DNA from: Rhabditoides inermis
Lineage: Eukaryota; Nematoda; Chromadorea; Rhabditida; Rhabditidae
DNA: 64,000 bases
Direction of reading: 5' to 3'
NCBI GenBank assembly: GCA_963966185.1
Contig: CAWZYM010000402.1
Coordinates: forward strand, 607,001 to 671,000
Shown: positions 20,460 through 32,043 of the stretch, piece by piece
Layout: every line of letters begins with the position of its first letter
Position numbering within the stretch: position 1 is the first letter of the stretch
The notes under the pieces: generated by a model
Databases searched by the model: none
Seen by the model: only the letters and a program-made list of their open reading frames with translations
Told to the model about the DNA's origin: nothing
Position numbers and translations under genes: made by a program

Positions 20460-23400
20460 TTAGTAGCCGGGCGCTGTTCGCGGCGGCGCGCAGTGAGAGC
20501 ACGATCCGGGGCCTCCTCGGGTTCCAGCCGGTCCCGGCATGCCTGGCAGGCCCGGTCGTCCCGGCTTACCCGGCATTCCATCGTCTCCGCACTCTCCCGG
20601 CGGGCCAGGGTTTCCCGGCGCGCCCGGCGGTCCCTCGACTCCCGCCTTTCCGCGAGGTCCAGGCGGGCCGGGCACTCCCGGCTCTCCGGGCGGTCCGACC
20701 TTCTCGACGACGAATCCGTCCGGTCCCTCCTCTCCGCGCTCTCCCGGCTCTCCGGGCGCGCCGGGAGGTCCGACGACTCCCGGCGGTCCCGGCGGTCCGC
20801 GCATGCCTCCGTCCGCGTCCAGACCCGGCTGGCCCTGAACACAATCGTAAAGTTTTGACACACACATAAAACAAAATGATTCACGCACGTCGATTCCTCG
20901 CTCTCCCTTGTCTCCCTCGGCGCCGGGCGGTCCGGGCGGTCCGACGGGGCAGTCGAAGCAGAAGTCGACGTTGACGGGCGCGTATTCTTCCGCATCGTCA
21001 CCATCCATTCCATTCATGCCCGGCAGACCGTCCTCCCCGTCCACTCCATCCAGTCCCGCCGGTCCCGGCGATCCAGGCGCGCCGATCGAACAGCCGCAGC
21101 CTAAAAACAGTAATTGTAAATCTTTTTAAACCATCTCTGTGAAGAAAGGAGTTCGCAGCGTGAACATGACGTGGCAGACTCACACTCCTCCTTCTCGGGC
21201 GGCGGCATCATCGGCTCCTGCACGCGCGTCATGAACTTCTCCTCCTCGCGCGGCTTCTCCATCCGCACCGGCAGCTTGGGCTGCAAAAAAATTGTTATTG
21301 TATTTTGTCTTCAGTAGTAGTTGATATCGTTGAATTCTAGAATTGAGTGCTCACCTCCTCAACGAAGCGAGTGGTGGTGGGCGGCGGCACATAGCGAGTT
21401 GTAGTCGGCGGGGGCGGCTGCGTCCGGGTAGTGGTCGCCTCAGTCGTTGTGGTGGTGGTGGTCGAGGTCGTCGTCTCCGGCGGCACATACTTGGTAGTTG
21501 GCGCGGGCGGCGGCTGGGTCTGGGTGGTTGACGGGGGAACGTACTGCGTCGTGGTAGGCGCAGGCGGCTGAGTCTGCGGCGGCACGTATTCAGTAGTGGT
21601 GGTGGTGGGCTGAGTCTGCGTAGTAGAAGGAGGCACGTATTCAGTAGTGGCAGTTGTGGGATGAGTCTGCGTAGTAGAAGGAGGCACGTACTCAGTTGTA
21701 GTGGTGGTGGGCTGTGTCTGCGTAGTAGAAGGAGGCACGTAGTCAGTAGTGGCAGTTGTGGGATGAGTCTGCGTAGTAGAAGGAGGCACGTACTCAGTAG
21801 TGGTAGTTGTGGGCTGAGTCTGTGTTGTAGACGGAGGCACGTACTCAGTTGTAGTGGTGGTGGGCTGAGTCTGCGTAGTAGAAGGAGGCACGTACTCAGT
21901 TGTAGTGGTGGTGGGCTGAGTAGCAGTGGTCGAGGGCGGTACATACTTGGTTGTCGTCGGCGCGGGCGGCTGCGTCTGAGTAGTTGAAGGCGGCACGTAC
22001 TTCGTGGTAGTGGGAGCGGGCTGTGTCTGTGTCGTCGATGGAGGCACGTACTGCGTCGTGGTGGTGGTCGCCTGGGTAGCGGTTGTCGACGGGGCCACGT
22101 ACTCCGTAGTAGTGGGCGCGGCGGGCGGCAGAGTCTGCGTGGTGGACGGGGGCACGTAGCGAGTCGTCGGCGGCGGCGCAGGCGGCTGCGTCTGCGGCGG
22201 CACGTACTGGGTGGTAGAGGGTGGCGGCGGCGTCTGCGTGGTGGTCTCGGTGGGCGGCGGCACGTAGCGAGTGGTGGCAGGCGGAGCGGGCGGCACATAG
22301 CGAGTCGTCGGAGCTTCATATCTCTGCGTGGTCGGCGCCACATAGCGAGTCGTCTGCGGCGGCGGCGTGTCCGGCTCCTCCCAGGTGGGAGGGTTCGGCG
22401 GCGCGTACGGGTTCTGCGGCGTCTGCAGGTAGGACGAGGGCGGCGGCTGGCGGGGAGGCGCCACGTGCTTCGGCGGATGGTAGGGCTCCTCAATGTCCGG
22501 CTGCGGCTGCGAGTACTTGGGAGGCTGGTAGGGCGGCGGCTGGTGAACAGGAGGGTTTGGCGGGCGGTACTGCTGCGGCGGCGCGTTGTGGTTGTATCCC
22601 TGGTTGGCGGTCGGCACGTACTCTCGCAGGTTGGGCGGCACTTGATAGCCTTGCGGCGGGTTCGACGGACGACGGTTCCTGCAAGTTTCGTATAACATCT
22701 CAAGTTCTGAATAATACTTACAGGTATGCGTTGCCTCCGTTCTGTCCGAAGCTGGCCCCGTATCCGCCGTATCCGAACTGTCTCTTTTCTCTCTTTCCGT
22801 GTTGGCGCTGCGTCTGTACCACCTGCTGCCAGAGTGAGCCGGAACGAGACTGAAAACAATGGATTAGTCATGCAACCATATCCATATGTGTATGTTATAT
22901 ACCAACGTTACTTCGAGATCAGTGATAATTCGATTTTTTGAATCTGTTAACACACTTGCATACTAGTCGTAGTCATGCATCCATATGTTTTCGTAACATT
23001 CACGTTACTCGGATACCTAAAAGATTTATATTTCTTGTATCTGATATCAGTGCAAACAAATTCATGAAAAATTACACTTTCATACTAGTCATGTATATAA
23101 AATCCAAGTTACTCCTTGAGATTTCGATTCATTGCATTTGCTTGCATCGCATAACAGTATGCTCGCATTCATTATATCTTATTTTTTAACCAGCGATGTT
23201 TGTTTTTATGTGCGACGCAGTATTTCAGCAATAAATTATTATTATCCATAACGACCCGGCGAGCAAAAGTGTTCATCATTATTCCCGTTCCCCTCTGTTC
23301 AGAGGGGAACGGGAATATTGATGAACGGCTATCAGTGAATTCGACCCGCCCTTCGGACTTTCAGTACTTCTACCCGCCCGACAATCGAGAATGCGACGAC

Positions 23401-24095
23401 AAAAAACGGGTTTTTTTCTCTATCGCGCCCTCGAGCTGTACTGTCTACCGGCTGGAAATGCTAATGTGGATTGCGCTCGCCTTGCATAACACGAGTCGGC
23501 AAAAATACCCGGATCCCTCAAAACGACCATCATTCAATGCAAATGGTGCGCGATCGTGTGTACGATGAATGATCGGGCGCTACTCGCTCTCTACGCAGTC
23601 CGCCCTTTTTACGAGGCTAATTTTGCGCGCGCGCTGATTTGTGGGAGCAAAGCCGAGAAAAGGCGGCTGATGAAACGCATTCTCGCACCTTGCAGTAGTC
23701 GACTTCGTTCTGTAGTTTGGTCTGAATGTGGGCGACATATGAGTAGATGGCGGGAGCGGCGATCACGCATACGCACGCGGCGAGCACGGATGCAGCCACG
23801 CCGGCTGAAAATATAGGAGCATGATAAATTCAAGTATTGAAATTATTTAAGTAGTTGTTTCCAAAATCAAATATAGATGTGGCAGATTATACCAAGCGTA
23901 GATAGGTTTGGTCTGTAAGTCTTGCTGGGTCAAAATATAAAATTAATACGTTATCAACGTGGTAGTGAGTTCAATATTATTATCAACTATCATGATAGTG
24001 AATTCTAAGAACATACACGAACACTCACCAATAGCGAGGCGTCGCAGCCGCTCGGCGTCTTTGAGTAACCGCGCCTCTTTGGCGGCCAAGTCCAT
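20460..24095 (-). CDS. Nematode cuticle collagen with long Pro/Thr-rich insert, 772 aa, 7 exons
   Basis: A structural protein of the cuticle, secreted by the epidermis. Exons (minus): 24029-24095, 23689-23804, 22722-22849, 21355-22678, 21184-21280, 20889-21100, 20460-20834. They total 2319 nt, all in phase. Residues 1-61 form the nematode cuticle collagen N-terminal domain: a charged start, a hydrophobic membrane anchor (near 23-46), then [18 protein letters not shown] furin-like site KREKR is at 80-84. Residues 104-545 are an unusual Pro/Thr/Tyr-rich insert with tandem repeats of a [15 protein letters not shown] type. A KPREEEKF linker precedes a Cys cluster (CCGC) and the Gly-X-Y region (about 578-765). 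This is split by a short CFDC-containing gap and ends in a CSHC tail. Most cuticle collagens are near 300 aa; long ones such as BLI-1 are the closest idea I have, but this is not verified. Confidence 0.9.
21440..22330. repeat. Coding minisatellite in the collagen Pro/Thr-rich exon
   Basis: Tandem units of about 51-60 bp, most alike between 21590 and 21910. On the minus strand they encode repeats of the pattern [17 protein letters not shown]. Neighbouring units alternate TQTQP and TQTHP, which suggests recent duplication of pairs. Confidence 0.85.
23271..23326. repeat. Near-perfect hairpin in collagen intron
   Basis: Arms 23271-23296 and 23301-23326 are inverted complements with one mismatch (26-bp stem) around a 4-nt loop GTTC. 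It lies in the intron between exons 2 and 3. The rest of that intron (22850-23688) shows nothing I can name. Confidence 0.9.
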
Positions 24096-24110
24096 CTAGA
24101 AAAACGACGA
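24096..24110 (-). promoter_or_regulatory. Splice acceptor directly before the collagen ATG
   Basis: On the minus strand a T-rich tract ending CTAG touches the ATG. In nematodes this position is typical of a spliced-leader trans-splice acceptor; a 5' UTR intron is the alternative. Confidence 0.55.
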
Positions 24111-24917
24111 ATGTGAAACTATGATCTACTCTGCGGACAAGCAACCGTGTCACAAATGCACGCAACAACGCGAGTCGCCAACAAACACGCACAAAAGGAC
24201 GGAGTGATTCGCTGACAGGGAGAGGAGAGAGAGGTGGACACAAAAAAAACGAGGGGAGACGCATGGATCCGATCATCTCACTCTCGTTCTCGCAATCGAT
24301 CCACAAACGAACAGATCCGCGAAAGAAGCGCGCCTTCCGTGTTCCGGGGTGTGGCGTGACGCAGATTCGCGCCGGCGATAACCTAGTAGATTATGCGCAC
24401 CGTGAATAAACATGCTCATAAATAACGGGTGCGCGTGCGATGTTCATATATGCGTTCGCAACACACTAGATCGAGTGAGGAAAGAACGCGCCGGTTAGCT
24501 GATAGGATAGCGGACTGGCTAGCGCGTGGGATGAGCGAGAGCACTTCTTCCAATAGGGGGGCGGGTCGCGCCGCCGCTGCCGCCGGCAGCTGGCAACCAG
24601 CCGCGGCAAAGGGCGGTGTTAGAGGGGACGGAGCGCGCGTCACGCAATCACCCATGGCTTAGCGCGTAATTGAAACACGCGGTTTACGGGTTGGGTGAGA
24701 GGGCATGGGAGGCATTGAAACTTGGTCGCACGTCTTTCTTCGGCGGACACGAGTGAGTTGTACTTCTTTCCTGTTTGTATCGTATATGCTTATCCGATAG
24801 CCGATAGCCCTACTTGTTTATCGCTTGTAGCAATGCAATGATAATTTGACACCGGATGACCGGTTTGTGCCGGGCAGCTTCTGGCAGCAGAGAGTGCATC
24901 CGGAAAGTGATCGCGTG
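24111..24917. other. Spacer between divergent collagen and TRPV genes
   Basis: Unique sequence with GC-rich patches. It should contain the collagen promoter and possibly the first exon(s) of the TRPV gene. A 77-aa plus-strand ORF at 24429-24662 has no recognisable feature and I do not call it. Confidence 0.4.
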
Positions 24918-25886
<969 letters not shown>

Positions 25887-26003
25887 TGATTGCTTCCAGT
25901 GTCGTTCAATTCTTCCGACACACCACACTCGCTTTACGCGTTGGTCGATGAGCATGGAGGAGGTAGAGAGAAAGCAAAACAAATCCCATATCATGTTTTC
26001 AAG

Positions 26004-29000
26004 GCCTCCTGGTGCCATGGATCAAGTACGCGAAAAGCTCGGGCGACTACAACATTCTCGAGGAGTACATGGACACCGCGGTAGGTGGCTCGTTAAATCG
26101 TTCGGCTATGTCCTAGGTGAAAACCTTCCTCTACAACGGCGGCAAGGGCAAGCTGGTGTCAATTTCGGAGCTCGTCAAGATTCGCAACAAGCAGCGCAAT
26201 GCCTTGCTCAGTGGGTGGTCTCTAATCGTGACTACATGATGTCATCATCTACAGGTGCGCTGCGGCGGAAGAAGGGCCGGGGCAAGTGCGGCCCGAACAT
26301 CCTCGACGATATCAACCAGGACCGACTGGATCAGGGCGACTTTCTCAAAGGTCAGCGCTCGTCTGGCGAGACTATGCTATGCTTCTCTCTTTCTCTCTCT
26401 CGCTCGCACATTCCCGCGTCGGCCACGCTCTAACCAGTCATTTGATGAGAACCGTTTTCGCTTTCGCTCGCGCGTCGCGTCCTATCTCCCCCCGGCTTTT
26501 CTGGAATGGGCGAGAGATGCCGCGAGCGTGATAAGCGATTCCTACCGTAGTGCGGCGAGTAACACAGATCACAGTGTGAGATGATATAACAACATTGCAG
26601 CGTTGAAGATTCTGGATGGTGGAAATGTGCGAGGACACAAGAGCTTCAAGTACAGGGAGCTGGTCTGGGACACGACTCAGAGAGGTGAGCGGTGTGAAAG
26701 GATATGGTTTTTTTTCACTCCTACGTTTGCACCGCAGCGCCTTTTTTTCAAATAGGCTAGAGTCTTTTTCAGGCAAGATGGGCGAGAACCTACTGCATAT
26801 CTGTCTGCTGCACAACACGGCGGAAATGAATGACTTGGCCAAGCAGTTCGTCTACAGGTATTGTCAATACGTATCACTTATGATATGATTATAGGCACGA
26901 CGGGAGAATTTGTTTCTTTTTTTTTTTGCTTTTATCGGTTTAATTTCAGTAAACTGTTCATAAATCCACAAAAAAATGCATTGTAGATTTCCCAAAATCG
27001 TCAACGACATTTTCATCTCTGAGGAGTACTACGGATTCTCACCGCTGCACCAAGTAATACTCGCTACTTATTTATTTTCTTCACGCAAAACTCCTTTTTA
27101 GGCAATCGTCAACGAAGACGTGGGAATGGTGTATTTCATGCTGAAAAACAACGCGGATGTGCATCAAAGGTTGTCTATCAGAACTTTCGTGCAACTTGCA
27201 ATTGAAAAAAAAACGCTACAATACAAAGAATTAGAAACCATTAAAATAAATGGGTACACAAATTGTTCAGATGCTACGGTTCGTTCTTCTGTCCGGACGA
27301 CCAGAAGACGTCGCGGACGGACTCGCTGGAGCACGAGTGGGTGGACGTGCAGCAGAACTCGCGATACACCGGGTGAGGACAACAAATGAAGATATTATAA
27401 ATGAAGACAGTACAGTTAAAGGTAGTGAACCCTCTGATTTTGTTTATGAAACAAATCACACGTTTATCAACAATATTTTTCGAATGTTTTGCCACTATAT
27501 AGCTTCTAAATTCGAACAATAATTGTTTTTAAAATTCATTTTAACTTCTGAGTGATAAATTCGAACCAAGGTTCAGATTGGTTCTCGACCGTCAAAAGTG
27601 CGTAACTTGCACCAACAATATGTTACACTACTCTGCTGTTTTATGCAGTTTTATATTGTTTCCTTTCTTTTTATAAATCAAATAATAAATAATAAGCAAC
27701 TAATAAACTAAAACTCAACGAATTCGAGCAAACAGCTCATATTGAAAAATTGCCGCTAAACGCCGCAACTTCATCGTCCGAGATAAATGACGTAAGACAC
27801 ATCAATAGGCGCTTTCGGTAGATTTAATTAATAATTCGCATATTTTAAAAGTGATTAATCTGGAACAAAACATGCATCAATCATCATAATTTACTACTAT
27901 AATTAGTTTATAATACAAATTTCTCATGTTTGAAATTTAGCGTTCAGAGGTTACACTACCTTTAAGAAGAAAACGTCGACCTAGAGTTCATAACGAGAAC
28001 TAAACACAAAACTTTTTGATCATGAACATTGACACAAACTGTTCCCTTTTTCCAAGTGGAAGTGACGTGAGGGTCGAATTGTCGTAATAGTTGTGACAAC
28101 GCATCTTTGCAGTCAGATGTACTGGGGCGAGTACCCGCTCTCGTTCGCGGCGTGTACCAAGCAAAAGGTATGGTTGCCCTCAAAAAAGGTTCGGAAATCT
28201 ACGCGTCAGGAGTGTTTCCGTCTGCTGCGCGCGTACAAGGCCGATCCGAACATGCAGGACACCAATGGAAACACCGTCCTCCATCTCACCGTCATTCACA
28301 CCCTGCCGGTAACGTCGCCATCACCAGATGTGCTTGCGTGTGTCGTGTTCAGTAGTTCGTACGTTAGATGTGCACATTGGGGGCGAGTTGAAATTCGGTG
28401 TACAGTAGATGTCCACACTTGCCTACGCTTCAGCACCAGTAGATGTCCACATTTACGTGCCGTGCCGTTGTGATCACGTCTGTTCGCACTTTAGATGTCC
28501 ACATTGTGGCGGAGGTTGTGAGGCATAGCTAGCAGCATTCATGTATGTTCAGGAGATGTTTACAATAGCGTAAACTCCATAATGCGTACATTGATTGCGT
28601 GCGGGTGTTTTTGTGACGCATAACAGTACCTGTCTGTTCAGGAGATGTTCACGCTGGCGTACGAGATGGGCGCCAATCTGCACGTGCACAACAACCAGTC
28701 GCTCACGCCGCTCGCACTCGCCGCCCGACTCGCAAACAAAAAGGTGAATAATACTGGTCAGCCCGTTTTTCGGGTATCTTGCAAAATATATATCTTGCAA
28801 ATACGAATGAGCACCTGTCGCTATTCTTGAGCTCGATTCTCATTTCGGAAAAATGTCGCAACGCTGGGGATGGGGGAAGTGGGAAGGATGCCTGAGAGTG
28901 CTGGGAGCGAGTTGTTGTGAAGACAGAGCGACAGAGCGCTTGTAGATGTTCGATCTGATCCTCGAGTTCGAGATGGATGTGCTGTGGCGGTACGGCAACG

Positions 29001-30115
29001 TGGTGTGCAAGGCGTTCCCCCTCTCGGATATCGACACAATACGGTGTGTGATCTCTTTAATGATAATGAAACTTCAATGATAACTTTAATGATAATGTTA
29101 TAATACGTTTTTTTAGTGGTTTAAAGGTAATGGTGACTTATTATGAACTTGTAGGTTGATGGTTGAAGTTTTTTTCAGCGAGGACAGTGGCGAACTGAAC
29201 GGCGACTCGGTTCTCGCCAATGTTGTGTACGGAGATAAGCGGTTGGTTGCTGGCTATTTTATTGATTCATAATTAAGACTATAGAGTATAGAGTTATGCA
29301 TATGTCTCAATAAAATGTTATGCGTATGCCCGTAGATGCGCATAGGGTTGTATAGGTTGGAATCCACGCTCCACCTAGTTTTCACGTTTTCTTAACAACA
29401 CTTGAAATCTGGACCCGAGTTCGTTTGTCAGAGCCCACCTCGACTTTCTCGACGGCATGCTGGAGGAGATTCTCGACAGAAAGTGGGAGTCGTTTGCAAA
29501 GTATCGGTGAGTGGCCACACCATATATGTCTACATGTCCACACATTTCAGTCTGTTCCGATCGCTGTTTGGCTATATGTGGTTTCTCTGCATATTTTTCG
29601 TCGCGTTCATGACGCGAGACGTACTCAGTGGGGTAAGGATAAAAGTAGTGAACTTATTCACCTCAAAATCCTCCGTTAAATCATTCCAGAGCCAGAAATG
29701 TTTGAAAAAAACGAACGCTGCGTACTGTGAAACAATGCTGAAATATGCTTGTGATAAAATCGATATTGTTTTTTTCAGTACGGTGATGATGTCATAGAGA
29801 TAGAAAAGAACAACGCCACCACAGACATGGACGACGGCGAGTTCACGTACGAGGAGCTCAAGTACATACAGGGTGACGTCATAGTTGTTGTTTAGTGACG
29901 TCATTATTATTATTGATTTAAGCGCAGTCGAACAGCATCGAAAACTACATGCTGCCGGATCAGTGTCACCTCCTCAAATATAAGGAGGGCAGTCTGAGGC
30001 ATCAGGTAGATCTTACAATACGGGGTGTCACTGCAATCCTCTACCTCTCCCTCTCGAAATCGTCTCATCAGGATAGTTGCGTGTTGTGTGCGAGCTGATC
30101 TCGATAGAACGTCCC

Positions 30116-30158
<43 letters not shown>

Positions 30159-30183
30159 GCTCTCTCTCTCGCTCTCTCTCGCT

Positions 30184-30232
<49 letters not shown>

Positions 30233-30755
30233 CTCCCTCCCTTTACCCCTTTAGTTGCGTCTGGTGTGCGAGCTCCTCTCGATCGTCTCTGTACTCGTTC
30301 GCTCGTCGACTGACGCCGTCGACATCCAGCGCAGCGGCTGGACCAGGTGGTGGAACACCATCGTGAGTGTGGACATATAGTAGAGACGAAGTAGATTTAC
30401 TCTTTTACATCGTAAGTTTCGTCGACACAGACGAAATCGATATAGATAGAATTATCTCTCCTTCCCCTCGATAGAAATAGAGTATGGAGCATACAATTGG
30501 AAATAGACAACAGAAACATTAGGGGCGGCGCGCAGCGGCGCCCGTTTGTTTTGAGCTGTGACGCGCGCAACACGCCACTCCCAAGGCACACACGATTTCT
30601 CTATTCTAATACAATATACTTAATTAGTGTGCGTTATTTGTTAGAATATCACTTTGTAAGACCTATGAGTATGATTCGTGAAACCAATATCGGTTGCGGC
30701 ATCCAAAAACCGCCCTCTCTTGCTCTCTCCCGCTTTGCCACTAAACGTGTTTACG

Positions 30756-30800
<45 letters not shown>

Positions 30801-31842
30801 GTGTGCATCACGTAAGCTCCGCCCACTGCACTTTGCGCTCATTGGTCGCTCGGCTCTCTTGCGTGCGCACTCTGATTGGCTGAGCGCATGCCCCGCCCTT
30901 TGTTCACCCACTCTCGTGTCGGCTCGCCGTCCAGGCCACCGCCCCAGTTTTGGCGCGAAAACTGTGGGGGGAGGGGAGTGTGCGGAGCGGAGTGAGTGGG
31001 TAAGAGAGAGAGACGCGAAATAGCGCGTGTCAATGAGAGACTGGCATTGGCAGGCGCACGAGCGATTCGACAAAGCAGTGCGTTTCCATATTCAGGATAC
31101 GTTTTCTAAAGTTTCGAATATGTATACATAACATGTTCGGCACATCAACCTGAAAAACAATTTCTTCGAAATTTGAGAAAAGGACATCCATTCTCTTTCG
31201 AAAAGTACACGAGTAAAGAGGAGTGGTTTGTTTTGATCTAATTCAACAAAAGCACATGCATAAAATCTCTTCGCAGCTGACTAAAATTTCAAAACAAACC
31301 TGCTCTTTCTGATCGATGAAAAATATAGTATGCACTATAATCGTGTCATACATTTTGTTGCAAGTTACTTGTTGGGATTAACAGTATCCTGAATACCTGA
31401 ACTCAACATGCTAACAAGAAAACAATTAGTTTTAAAACATCGTTCGAAAGAGCAGGTTTGTTTTGAAATTTTAGTCAGCTGCGAAGAGATTTTATGCATG
31501 TGCTTTTGTTGAATTAGATCAAAACAAACCACTCCTCTTTACTCGTGTACTTTTCGAAAGAGAATACTACAGATTCTTGAAGAACCCCGGATTCAACCGG
31601 CTAATAGAAGTAGAAGATGAGCATACAATTAGAAACAGACAACAATAGTAGACGACAGATCATAAAAAAGAAGTCTCTCATCGATAGGAAAAGTCGAAAG
31701 ATCCTAGAAATCCTTCTCCCCCCCAATAGAAACACAAAACAGAAGAATTGTCTTGCCGTTGCAGAAAGCGTTTCCCGAGAAAGTCATGTACAAGATCGCC
31801 CAGCTCATCGCACTCTGCATGGTTCCCATACGGTAGGTGGGC

Positions 31843-31885
<43 letters not shown>

Positions 31886-32003
31886 CGGTTTAGGTTTGGC
31901 TGCTGGCTGCATCCGTTCATGCTTCTACTGGAAAACGTTCTCGCAATAGTCGCAACCATAATGGCCACTATGCACCTATTCTTCTATTGCCGGTAAGCGG
32001 GGG

Positions 32004-32043
<40 letters not shown>

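Noticed and set aside
20456..20869. Plus-strand ORFs opposite the Gly-X-Y region, one of which also reads as GXP repeats
   Set aside because: GC-rich Gly-Pro codons are near-palindromic in meaning on the other strand; Cys positions, splice sites and the stop support the minus strand only.
21351..22871. 506-aa minus-strand ORF rich in Arg, Pro and Leu
   Set aside because: It is a shifted frame over the collagen Pro/Thr-rich exon; the chosen frame fits the flanking exons, the splice phases and the collagen domains.
24429..24662. 77-aa plus-strand ORF as the first TRPV exon
   Set aside because: It ends in a stop, has no clear donor in phase with the 26004 exon and no recognisable TRPV N-terminal sequence.
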